Translations under genes and position numbers: made by a program
The notes under the pieces: model-generated
Told to the model about the DNA's origin: nothing
What the model saw: only the letters and a program-made list of their open reading frames with translations
The model's database searches: none
DNA from: Haemonchus contortus
Lineage: Eukaryota; Nematoda; Chromadorea; Rhabditida; Trichostrongylidae
Direction of reading: 5' to 3'
NCBI GenBank assembly: GCA_000469685.2
Contig: LS997566.1
Span: forward strand, 21,647,932 to 21,711,931
Length of the DNA stretch: 64,000 nucleotides
Shown: positions 38,009-48,484 of the stretch, piece after piece
Numbering within the stretch: position 1 is the stretch's first letter
Layout of the letters: each line of letters begins with the position of its first letter

Positions 38009-38335
38009 CTAGAAATCCAGATATGAACAACCGAAAGGAGTGTGTGACGATCACAAATGATCTCTTGCCATTTATGCAACACTGCAAGTTTGTTCCATAA
38101 TCCGCGAATGTGCCGATCCGCATTAATGTTATTGCATAAGGACAGCAGACTAAGACCATTCGCTACTAATGTACTGACCATGTAGCGTGGCTACACTTTG
38201 CGGTGGAAGTGAGGTGAGCTCATCTTTTGGATTCCGGACATTTTTCATGCATCCCTGATAGGACATCGGAAACGCTAGAGCGCAAGAGGCGCTTGGAGTG
38301 GTAGCGTGCAATCAACAACGTTTGAACCACTTTCA

Positions 38336-38372
38336 GGCCTTTGAAAACGACGAGTCCGTCGAAACGTCGGCC
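38336..38372 (+). ncRNA. Hammerhead-like motif, right arm
   Basis: Plus-strand reading: GGCC, TTTGAAAA, a CGAC/GTCG hairpin, AAAC-GTC, GGCC. The overall architecture is that of the 5236 motif, with a diverged CUGANGA box. Confidence 0.4.
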
Positions 38373-38429
38373 AGAATAAATATTCCACCTACCAGCCTCG
38401 GGGAAGAAGCAAAATTAACGAATTCAAGA

Positions 38430-38971
38430 ACAACAGAAATGCCGAGTTTTAAAGATGAGAGGACTTGGAACTTGATCAAATACAAATGTTTATAAGCTTG
38501 ACTCGGTAAAGTTTGGTCTAAAATATGTAATTTCAGCTGCATCTGGTTATTTTGCGCTAGAGGAAGGTTTGTTGGAAGTGGATGGCAGAATAAGACAATC
38601 TGTCTGTGATGATTAAAGGCAACAAGGCGTGCCTGCTGAATCAAAAAAAATGAGATGAGGAGACATTGCCAGATGAGTGGAAGCAGATTCGAGCACTGTG
38701 TAATTTATGGGTTAGTCAGAGACGTACTCGTGTCTGCGTTCCTCGTACAATACATAGCAAAATAACAGAGGTGATTCGTTCATTCGGCGAAGTGGGAACT
38801 GACGCAGTGAAATCGAGCTGACAGCAGCTCGGTAGTCCACTAGCGATTCCGTCAGGTCCCTTGTTGAAAGCGGAACACCCGTGACGAACGATCGACGTGA
38901 TGCTGGAGCTCGAGTGGTTCGAAGAGGAAGCGAGTGCGAAGAAGACTTGGTGCCGCAGTCGAAGTAGCAAA
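38430..38971. other. No gene recognised
   Basis: Short unassigned interval between the Penelope-like remnant and the Tc1-type element. Confidence 0.5.
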
Positions 38972-38973
38972 TA

Positions 38974-39499
38974 CAGTAGCGCTCAAAAGTCTTCGGTGAA
39001 ATGCTTCGACGCTTTTTTGCTCATAACTTTTTTCTTAGTAGACCAAATCGAGCGAAATTTGGATATGTTTATTCAAAGCATATTTCACCCTACTCAGCAC
39101 TATTTGGCTGCAGGGCTGCAATATCCACAGATAGAGCAAGGTGTTTGTTGCGGTAGCACATTTTGCTGAAACTAAAGTTGTTGGCGACTGCACTTATTCG
39201 CACCTTATGTGCGTTTTTCTCATCTATTGTGATCGGCGTTACCGCTCGTACACATTAGACATAACAAAAAGGAAAGAGATTCTAGAAGGGCCATCATCTG
39301 TAAATTCAGTCGATTTTGTGTTCATGCTTTTTGAAATATCAGGAACACGACCAGATTGCAAGTTAATAGTGGTAAATATTCGCAATTCACTCACGCTCAA
39401 AATATAAAAATTTCGGTTGATTAGATCCAGTAGAAAAGGAGTTACGACTGAAAAGTATGGCGAAGGAGCCATTTCACCGAAGACTTTTGAGCGCTACTG
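38974..39499. mobile_element. Non-autonomous Tc1/mariner-type element
   Basis: Inverted termini start CAGTAGCGCTCAAAAGTCTT and continue for about 30 bp; the right end is the exact complement. TA lies directly outside on both sides (38972-38973 and 39500-39501). CAGT at the end and a TA target duplication are Tc1/mariner hallmarks. The 526-bp interior has no recognisable transposase, so it is a deletion derivative or MITE. Confidence 0.88.
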
Positions 39500-39501
39500 T
39501 A

Positions 39502-42411
39502 CAAGGTTCGCGGACGGTCTGGAAACAGCGCGTTTCTACCACTCGGCACTTTAAGAAACCTATGCTCTGTTAATCCAAGAAACCCATTGGCTAACACCGC
39601 CATGAATCGCTCGGTCGAATGGTGTGCATGTGCCGTGCGATTTTTTGGGTTGAACTAGTCAACCAAGATGTCAATCGTGATTATTATCGATAACTTCATA
39701 ATACCAACAATAATTAGCCAAATGGCGCAACTCTAAGTGACGGAAAACGACCAATCTACGTAATTAAATAAAGCATAAAATAAAAACCTAACAATGCATG
39801 GCAATGTTATATCGATGATTTGGCGTGATTGTCGAGCTTCGGCCAAGATGTAGCGACTTTTACAGTAGTTGGCTAAGTTTTGGCTCCGATGTGAGGTCGA
39901 GAGGGAATCATCGACTGCAATGCACAGGAGATGATACTCCGGCGAGGCGGCTCTGGGTATTGCTTGAGGCTTTGGTTGCTCGTTGAAATAGGGGTGATTG
40001 CTTGATGGAGGCTGCTCGTTGAACTAGTTAGACTGTTCGATGACGGCCGAGGGTAATCTTTAGAACCTCAAAAAGCAAGAATACGTTAGGCGTTAATTTT
40101 TTCGATTCAGAAGCTCAAAAATGAATCGAAGAGAGTCTAGCGAAATAGTAGAAACTAAATAGAAAGCTACCGAAATACTTCACTGAGCTTAGCACTAGGT
40201 CTGACATCGCAGGGTATACTGAAAATTTCAAAAGCTTCAGAGTGCTGACAAAAATAAATACAATAACTTTCGGAGAAGAAACAGCTCGAGATTCTAGTAG
40301 GATCTATTTTAACGAACAGTTTTCCAAGTGTCAAAATAAATACAGCAGTTGTCACATTCGTTACCGCGCCTTTTCAGCGTGCCTGCGTTTGGGACCGAGC
40401 GCGCTTTTCGCGGGCCGTTGCTGTGACCAGCCGGCGAGCCACACGGTAACAAGAGCAACCTAATTGCTTATGAACCCTTTTTTTGAGGTGAATTTTCATT
40501 AAAATGTCACAGAAGAAGTGATAAGTCAAGCACATACGTACGTGCTAGTTGTGAATGACCTATCACTTCTTCTTATATATTCTGATGGAATTTTGTCTCA
40601 AAGAATGTTTGCGTGGAACAACATTCACTGCTACTTTGTTAGGCTCTGCAGGAAATAGGGAACTGCTGAACTCATCTTTGAACCTATACGGCTTGTGGGA
40701 TCCAGGCCCAACCAAATACTATAAAACTTTGTATGGGCATGAGGAACGAGTTTTGTCCTCAAATAACTCACGGACTGGTTAGAGGCATTGTTAAGCTAAA
40801 CTTTGTGGAGCCTTTACTTCAGTGTGTTTCCGGTATGCATCCATATCTAACAACAAGTTACAAGTTGGAGCGAAAGTCTGAAGGAAAGCTGGAGAAGATG
40901 CACTGGATGCTACATACATGGAATATCCGAGGAAAAAGCCGTGCCTATGAGTCAGCTGAAAGGCTCTCATCAAAATGCACCTATTGCCACAAAAATTTTG
41001 TTCCGAGTGATTTTTCCAAACTGTTCACGTAGTATGAGTGATTGACCAGTCGATAACATTTGATTTTGCTTCCTTTAGCACTGTCCTTACATGAACTTCT
41101 GTTTTCTTTTATAGTTATAGTTGGAAATGAATGATTCTTGAACCACGTCGCCTCAAGATTCTCCAAAAGTCTGTGAGCCCAGCTGATACTTGAAAATGTC
41201 AAAAATCATAAGAACGTAAAGTAAATATGTAATTACTACCGTGGCCCGTCAGCGGGTCACGTTGTCGCCAATGGGTCAGAGGAAACAACATCTGACTAGC
41301 CAATTCGAAACTTCAGGATAGCACCAAAAGCCTCACAATCACGTTGGTTCAGGTCACTATCACGACCCCCTAGCTAGTCAAATTCATAGAAAAAATCGTC
41401 AGGTTTCACAAATCACGAAATCACGAGGTTTCTCAAATCAAACTCGAACCAACCTTATACGACAAAAAGCTTCTGAAAGCAGAGAATCTGATCATTAGTA
41501 CCTGTCACGGATTTACGGCCACATTCGAGCAAAACGAGCAGGGAATGCTGCAAAAATGATTGCACTCCATGCTCTTAGTACCACGAAAGATGAATGCCCA
41601 TAAGGATAGCAAAATCTATTACTATCTGGATCAATATTCTGAGTGGGTATCAATTCAAAACGTGTCTACCCCTTTGAAAAAGGCCTATCAGAATTGGAAT
41701 ACAACTACTGTGTTGCGATTCGGCGACTCTATCCCTTCAAATCCCCAACAAAACCCCAAACAATGGCTGGTACTGCAGAATCCTTCCAAAATGTGTGGAA
41801 AATACAATTGAATTCTTCCTTACAGCCCAAAAGGGAGCGGTCTGACAGTATCTTATACTGCATTCAGGAGTGTGGAAACTAAGTAAACAAGTACCCCTGA
41901 GAATAGTTTTTGATGCGTCTTTAAGAAGGTTGAACAGGTGAATCATTCATCACTAAACCTCATGATACTTTACTCGCATTCAGATCAGGAGATCCTGATG
42001 TGTGATGTCGTGGCCGCGTTAACACAAGGTCGTCTTGTGGACTCTTATGAAGATCTCGAGGTCGTAGGTCAATATTTTTGACCCACAAAACTCTGCAGAG
42101 ATCTCTGTGAGAGACTGTTCTGATGTCACTGTACGACATGCCATTGAGCTGTGATTATTTCAGGCGCAAAATATATATTCTTCGCCAAAATTAGGTCGTA
42201 GAATGTATTTTTCTCGCAGCAGGGTGCCCTTGTTTTATTACTTGGCCAGATTTGTTTTCGATTGTGTGGCCAAGTCGCTTCTCTTATAGAGGTGAATAAT
42301 GCATGGTCGTTATTCTTCGCCTCAGTTCGGTTCAATTGTGGTGTCTGGGCAGAAGGGTGCCACCTTTATGTATTCAGAGAGATTGTTGGTCTCTCTGATA
42401 AACGAACAGGT
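39502..42411. other. No gene recognised
   Basis: Open frames at 40555-41032 and 41560-41882 have no recognisable domain. A 13-bp perfect stem occurs at 40511-40573. GATGTGAGGT followed by GGGAATCATCG at about 39890 recurs near 44260, which suggests remnants of a shared repeat. Confidence 0.45.
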
Positions 42412-42418
42412 AAAGTGG

Positions 42419-42545
42419 TTCAGTGACTTATTCGAAACAAACGCAAACACCCTGGGGGTTGCGGGTGGTGTACAAGAGAGAGTGTTTCCTAAGCCCGGCC
42501 CCTGAGGAGCGGGCGTGACCGCGGGCTCCGGCCTATGCCATAACA
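42419..42545 (+). repeat. GC-rich direct repeat, copy 1
   Basis: Contains TTCGAAACAAACGCAAACAC, TTGCGGGTGG, a GACCGCGGG box and a final CTATGC. It is repeated in the same orientation at 42850-42972. It is preceded by GGTTCAGTGA, a decamer also found at about 43584 and 45706. Confidence 0.75.
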
Positions 42546-42849
42546 ATCCCGCCGGGCACAACAAATGAAAATTTATTTACATATCAAACCAAATTATTTC
42601 TTTTTTCCTTCGAAGTGTCAGCGCGTTGACCGTCGTCGTTTGAAGCTATCGCCTTGTCCTCGGTTGGCGCATGGCAGCACATTGTGTAGTCTCCCCCAGA
42701 CGCTCTGTGCACTGCGCGCCGTGATTGTCGTCTTCATGCGCAGGTATGAGGCAACGACCAGGCTGGCCGAACCTCGCCACCTGCATGCTTTTAGCAACCG
42801 CATATTGGAAGCGGTTGTACCGCGACGTATTGTGACCGTTGCGGAGTGT

Positions 42850-42972
42850 TTCAGTGATAGATTTATTCGAAACAAACGCAAACACCCTGGTTGCGGGTGG
42901 TATACAAGAGACAGTGCCTACTGAACCCCACCCCTAAGGAGCGCGGATGACCGCGGGTTCTGGGCTATGCTA
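42850..42972 (+). repeat. GC-rich direct repeat, copy 2
   Basis: Second copy of the 42419 repeat, about 430 bp downstream, with small indels. The pair could be long-terminal or split direct repeats of an element, possibly the tyrosine-recombinase element 2 kb away. The open frames on both strands between the copies show no domain. Confidence 0.75.
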
Positions 42973-43664
42973 GAACATCAATTCCTTAGTGCGAAAAATT
43001 GCCTGTGGCCGCCGATGCCAGCAATATTGTCATGCCGAGCTCTGCCCACGTACAGGATAAGCTAACAAGCGAGGTCATGTCAGTGATCAGCGGAATGTAA
43101 GGTTAACGCCTGAAAAGATAAAGAAACTATTGCGCGTCTTGAATTGGTCGCAATACCAATTGCGGCCAGACTATGCTTTTTTCAAGATTAGATTAAAGTA
43201 CGGTGTGCATGAAATCTCGATTGTATCTGATGAAAATCGCATTTTGTTGAATGAAAAGAAAAAAAAAACCTTTTGATAGAAAAACAACGCGAAAAATCGT
43301 CGGAGTTGAAACTAAACTTGAATCCAATGGCATTTCCAGTGGGAGCAGAATTAGAGGATTGAATTCAAGCGAAGTGATTGCTGGTGACTGGGCTAAGGAT
43401 CCGCGTCGACTGAGAAAGCATTCCGAAACGTGGCCATTAATTAAAAGAAATCAAGCGAGATTATTGGCAAAAAATCGATAGCAAAGAAACTTTCTTTGAT
43501 CTATGTAGATTTCCCGGCCGATGTCCCAAGCTGTTGCGGGTGCTTTAGACTCGCGGTGAACCTCTTGAAAATCATCTTGCGGCGGTTCAGTGAATTTGTT
43601 ATGAACGCCGAAGAATAGAGCGACTTCGAGAAAAGTATTTATTACGCGTGGGCAGAAAACGGCA

Positions 43665-44110
43665 TATTTATTTATTTATTTATTTATTTATTTATTACAC
43701 TCGTAAGAGCGTGCCCGGATCAGGCAAACGAGAGGAACAAAACAATAATATAGAAGGAACTAGTGCCGCCCACGTAAAAATTAGGCGGCTAGCACCAGGC
43801 AGTAAGAAAGAAAAAGAGGTAAAAAATAAGGAAAGAACAAAACCACAACAACAGAAAATAGAACTAAACAAAACAATGAAACACTGAGGCCACAATTCAA
43901 GAAGAGTAGAGCAGTAAACAAGTAGACCCTGAAAGCTGGTTGCCTTGCTGGACAACGACATTCGAAGCAACATATGAGATGGAACAACGATCAGAGAATC
44001 CGAGGTCGCTAGCGGTGGGCGCCCTTCAAACTCTAAGCGTTTCCAGTGCGTTATACAAGGCACAAGCAGGCACAACTCACGTATTGTCCAAATTTATGAA
44101 GCAATTAAAG
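43665..44110 (-). mobile_element. 3' end of a minus-strand non-LTR retrotransposon
   Basis: Seven TTTA units at about 43669-43694 are the complement of a (TAAA)n tail like the one at 55349. The adjacent minus-strand frame (43695-44075) has no reverse transcriptase motifs and is read here as 3' untranslated sequence. The copy is 5'-truncated, and its body does not resemble the 51-55 kb element. The inner boundary is approximate. Confidence 0.5.
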
Positions 44111-44779
44111 TGTAGATGGCGCTAGGGATAACGCCACTCGACACGAGCACCAGGGCATGCATGTCGAACCACGAAGCCTGATTTTCGGCAGTTAGGTATT
44201 CCCTATCCCTAACAATATCAGGGGTGAGCGTCCTCCTCGCGTAGTCGGCTCCCGCCAGATGTGAGGTTAAGGGGGAATCATCGCCCGAGCATCGCGTCGA
44301 TGATGAAAGTGATTCTTGAAGGCTTGACTCCAACAAGAAGAAAATTCATGAGAGGCAATTTGGGGGGTTTTACCGGTCTCACTCCAATGGAAACAACGCG
44401 CTCTAGTGACAGCTCGGGCTATTTTATGACAAATTCATGGCGCGTTTAAATCCGTCTTATACATCCGTTCCTACGTCACTACCGTATAAATTGCTTTTCG
44501 ACAACGGAGAAGAGCATTTCGTGGGAAGGTTTATTGTCTCATATTATGCGGCTTAGGTATCATTAATAGATACATATACATACAAATCAGCACTACAAAG
44601 TTGTGCGAACGTGATACAACAATTGTGCTACGTCTCATTTAATGACGGAACTGCATGGATATGATATATACATCTTGTAGATTTCACTTTAAACAATGAA
44701 TCTGCACAAGTGTACAAAGAGAACAACTCTACACGATTTTACGTGGAAAACTTATGAAGTTGCGATGAAAGGGCAGTAT

Positions 44780-45681
44780 TTATTTGTGGGGATCCAGTTC
44801 AAGAGTCGTAGTACTATAGGCCCGAAATGATTTGTGGGACCTCCTTCTTTCCATTTGCATTACCTGGGCACTGTCGAACCCCTGCTCTAATGCTGCGGAA
44901 GCTGCCCCTCCCCTAAAACTATGTGTAGTGTAATTCTTGTGTCCTATACCTGCAATAATAAACAATTGTTGTAATGTTTTGGAAATAGTAGATTGGGTGA
45001 GGGGCAGGGTTGTTGACTTTGATGGAAAAAGATGGGTGCTGTTAATTTTTGTCGCGTATTCCATTTGTTTTTGAATTACTGTATGTTCCTCTGAATCTCC
45101 TCTTATCTTGAACAAAACGGTGGTCCCCCTCCTTGCCTGGTCTGTCTTAGATTTTCGAATAAACACTGAATATGTATTACTGTCCATGGAGAGATCAACT
45201 ACTCCGAGGTTTCTAGCCTCGCTAAGTCTCAGAAAACCCCTGAAGAGCAGTATAGCCAGGGCCACCGTGGAAAAAGCTTTGGAATCTGAAGATAGTGCTC
45301 CTAAATGTACTAAACTATTAAAATCTGTCGTGTTGATTTTGGTCCGGTGGTGGACTGGTACCCTGCTCCTCACTGCACTATCTAATAAAGACTCTTCTAA
45401 TTCATTATCCTAATCTTTTGTTTGCCCAGGAAGAAACTTAAAGCTGCCGAGACCATCGGTAAGGAGCTGTGTTGTCCTTTTTCAATACAGTGAGCCAAGT
45501 ATAGGTTCCTCGCCTTGGGAATGGGTATGTCCTTGACTCGTTCCGCTCCCCACCATTGTACGAACTTCTTACAGTATTGCGAATACGCCTTGAACGTCGC
45601 ATTAGATCGGTGATTCTTGAGCGAATATCTGATGGCCTCTGCTAGGTGCGGAAGTTTGCACTGGATAGCAGTCTCACACAT
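44780..45681 (-). pseudogene. Tyrosine recombinase (DIRS/PAT-type), frameshifted
   Basis: Two minus-strand frames join into one tyrosine recombinase. 45681-45400 carries the SAM-like core-binding domain (YSLKNHRSNATFKAYSQYCK). 45412-44780 carries the catalytic domain. They are offset by one base near 45400. Counting from the methionine at 45373, the catalytic set is complete: Arg49 (GFLRLSEA), His151-x-x-Arg154 (THSFRGGAA), His180 (RRRSHKSF) and Tyr186 (RAYST). These enzymes cut and rejoin DNA through a 3'-phosphotyrosine link. In nematodes such domains are mostly from DIRS-like PAT retroelements, but no reverse transcriptase, RNase H or gag lies beside this copy. A Crypton-like or domesticated origin remains possible. 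Confidence 0.85.
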
Positions 45682-45699
45682 TGTACCTGCTTCTGTGCA

Positions 45700-46117
45700 G
45701 GGTGGTTCAGTGAGTTTGATGGAGACGAGTCGAGAGACAACCGTTTATTGTCGGCGTTATTAGTGGACAGTACTAGAGCCTAGGCCCATGCTCTTAGGAA
45801 GACATGGGGCGGGGCGCGGGGAGCGTCGGGGTCATCGGGACCATGGACGATGACAGCTTCCTTCCACAGTGGTCGTGAAAAAAGACTAGGGTCGGGTGGG
45901 TGGGGCTCAACTCGTTGAAAGAATTGAAACCTGGACTGATGGCTCTCTCACGAGGACATCTTATATAGCGTTGTCCTCGTGACCTCGTAGTCATCGCCAC
46001 TACCTGAGGACATGACGAAATATCGTGGCCCTTAGGAGATATTGTATCGAGGCAATATCTGCGATGACGAAATGCCCTCCCTATATCGAAAAGCAGCACT
46101 TATCATTTTTCCTGCAG
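45700..46117. other. GC-rich flank of the recombinase
   Basis: Includes GGTTCAGTGA (45706) and GGGGCGGGGCGCGGGG (about 45806). It may be the 5' or terminal region of the recombinase element; no clear terminal repeat pair was found. Confidence 0.35.
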
Positions 46118-46307
46118 GCTCGTCAAATCTCAGCATAAGGTGTGTGAAGCCATTGCAGACTTATACCATAATCGTATGACACCAATTAGCCCAAAAGGCG
46201 GAGGCGTTGAAAATGAACGCCACATCCGTAATTGGATTCCCATGTCACCCACCGAGAAGAAGGATCTTCAAAAAAATGCTTTGTCACTCGCTGGATTATC
46301 ATTCTGA
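46118..46307 (+). CDS. Possible terminal exon, function unknown
   Basis: After a strong acceptor (TTTTTCCTGCAG) an open frame reads QHKVCEAIADLYHNRMTP, then ERHIRNWIPMSPTEKK and ends ALSLAGLSF before a TGA at 46305. The composition looks protein-like. I do not recognise the family, and no upstream exon was found because recombinase sequence lies directly 5'. The same frame continues open for another 93 codons after the TGA. It could be the last exon of a gene disrupted by mobile DNA, or chance. Confidence 0.3.
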
Positions 46308-46600
46308 GGCACTTTGCGAATTCCTAAAATGAGCTGTTTGGGCACCTTCATTACCTTGAATCCTCATAAAAACCAAAACTATAATGTCGAAAATAATCAA
46401 TCAACAGTTTGGATGAACAACTCGGACCTCGTCGAGCGTAAGATACTCAATGACGTTCCTTTCGATCACATTACACCTCCAAAAACAAAGCGTTCCACAA
46501 GTTCCACTCATAATCATGAAAATCATTTGCAGCTGACGCGCTCCAGCGTTAAAACGCGACCAGGCGCTTCCGGAATTCCAAACCTTTGAGGGGAGCCTTT

Positions 46601-48163
46601 CAGAAGAACTTAAACAACAAAATCAGACAAACACTACTTGCTGCGGTTGCGTCGCGGCCTTCGCACTGGAGCACGTTATTTTGGAGTGTCTGGGCACTGC
46701 GGGAAGGTCTTGATGACAGGAGAGTTCCTCTTTCGTAACTCTGCTTATTGGCGGTTACGTAGCGCGCTCAAACACGTTATTTTAAGTTGATTACCAGTTG
46801 TAAGAAGTAATTTTCTATGATCAACGGGCTGTTAAACTATAGTTTAGTAATGTATGTCTCTTTCCTGCATGTTTCCTCGTTCTCTTCCAAGACCATTGAT
46901 AGATAGTTTCCCACCCTTGTGAATGACTAGTGAACACTGCTATGTGTTTCTATTTCTATCGCATGCTTCTTGGTTTGTGTTTCTTCTGAGACAACTGCTG
47001 AGTAATGAACTTGATTGATAGAATTCTGAACCCTGATTTAGGAATATGCCAATATCTATACAATTGATTCATCAAATCGAAAGAGGCTACGGATGACGAT
47101 GTTAAAGCCAAAGAGGGGTTTGAAGAACATCCACACGTTGTGTGTAATCGCCAGCGACTATGCAGAAAGAAAACAGAAAAGCTTATTAAATAGCTGGGAT
47201 TGGAACAAAGGCAAGGCATGAGGGCGCGAGGCGAACTTAATCACTTGTGGGAACTCCATGATCACTGCTCTGCTCGCATATCGATATGCAGCAAGTTAAA
47301 GTTGTTGAATGAAGAGAATAACAGCAGTGAAAAAGCAATGCTCCAACAAAATTAATTAAGTTTCTCAGCAGTTTATCGGCAGAAAACTTCCCATTATAAT
47401 TGGCTAAGCTTGTTGATTTTGAGCAAAATCAAAAAAAAAAAACACTTAAGTCGAGGTTCATAGCTCTATAGAATTTCCGCTTCGTTTCGCATTTCACATT
47501 TTACCTGTGCACAAAAACAAAGGTTCTGACCAGCATTGCTAAAACTTTTCCAGATCATAAATTTTCTCAAGATGCTTTACCTTCTTATTGTTGCCATTCT
47601 CTTCAGTTTTTAATTTTTTACTCGCCATGCTAAAGATATGCAGACGGTGAAAATGTAGTCCTCACACTTGATTAAGATTGCCTCGCACCGAGAGTGCGAA
47701 ATGTACGCAAGTGTACAGAAGTTGGCATACCCTCAAACCAGTGTTCAACATTCTATCAGTGAAGGTCTCAGAAGGAACACAAACCAGGAAGCATGCAACA
47801 GAAATAGAAACACCGAACCAAACAGTGTTTAGTAGTCACTAGGGGAGGATAACTACCCAACAGTGGCCTTGGAAGGAACATGAACGAGAAAACGTGCAGG
47901 AAAAGAAACATACATTACAAAACTATGGTTTAACAACCCCTTGATCATAGAAAATTACATCTTGCAACGGTAACCAACTTGAAATAACATGTTCGAGCGT
48001 GCTACGTAACCCCCAATGAGCAGAGTTACAAAAGAGGATCTCTCCTGTCATCAAGTCCTTCCCACAGTGCCTGGACACAATAAAATAACGTGCTCCAGTG
48101 CGAAGGCCGCGACGCAACCGCAGCAAGTAGTGTTTGTCTGATTTTGTTGTTTAAGTTCTTCTG
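46601..48163. repeat. Inverted duplication, arms of about 460 bp
   Basis: The left arm 46601-47060 and right arm 47705-48163 are reverse complements, nearly 90 percent alike over the outer 280 bp and weaker inward, around a 640-bp spacer. Outer edges coincide at CAGAAGAACTTAAAC. Both arms can encode NKIRQTLLAAVASRPSHWST (plus in the left arm, minus in the right). In the right arm this joins upstream minus-strand sequence (SQYLQNPKNDKEAL, then a gtaagt donor at about 48230). A foldback element or an inverted segmental copy of a gene piece are both possible. No target duplication was identified. Confidence 0.8.
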
Positions 48164-48484
48164 AGCCTTTCTTGCGCTGCTCTCGAACGCCTTGAACTTT
48201 TTTGAGATTCTTGACATACTTACTAGTGCTTCTTTGTCATTTTTAGGATTTTGAAGATATTGGGAAAAATACGATGCTGCGCACACATTCTATGCCCCGA
48301 AATGTGGTAGCTATGAGTCGATATGCAGTTAGAATAGTGCGCGTTCCCCTTGAAAAATTGGAATCAAATATTTATTATAAGGAGTGGCAAGCAATCTCAT
48401 GCGCTTTTTTCCACTGTTAAAGCCCTCCACTTTTCTTCGTTATTCTGGGAACCCCTCTATCAAGCAAGTTTTAGGTTTCGGTTG

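Larger units (their letters stand above)
37441..38429 (+). mobile_element. Penelope-like element remnant between inverted arms
   Basis: Left arm 37441-37555 and right arm 38317-38429 are reverse complements. Shared blocks include TTAATTTTGCTTCTGCC, GGTAGGTGGAA, TTTATTCTGGCCGACGTT and CCTGAAAGTGGTTCAAA. Each arm carries a hammerhead-like motif. Between them lies the C-terminal endonuclease fragment of a Penelope-like retroelement. Penelope elements often carry inverted or partial terminal repeats containing hammerhead ribozymes, which fits. The reverse transcriptase domain is absent, so this is an internally deleted copy. Confidence 0.8.

Noticed and set aside
42565..42924. GC-rich open frames on both strands between the direct repeats
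   Set aside because: They lack recognisable motifs. High GC lowers stop frequency, so openness on both strands is expected.
43695..44075. 126-codon minus-strand frame rich in Leu, Phe and Cys
   Set aside because: It sits next to the (TAAA)n tail of a truncated retrotransposon and lacks reverse transcriptase motifs, so I read it as 3' untranslated sequence.
47580..47632. Minus-strand start MASKKLKTEENGNNKK followed by a gtaaag donor
   Set aside because: The following frame stops within a few codons in both the spliced and unspliced readings, and no further exon was found.
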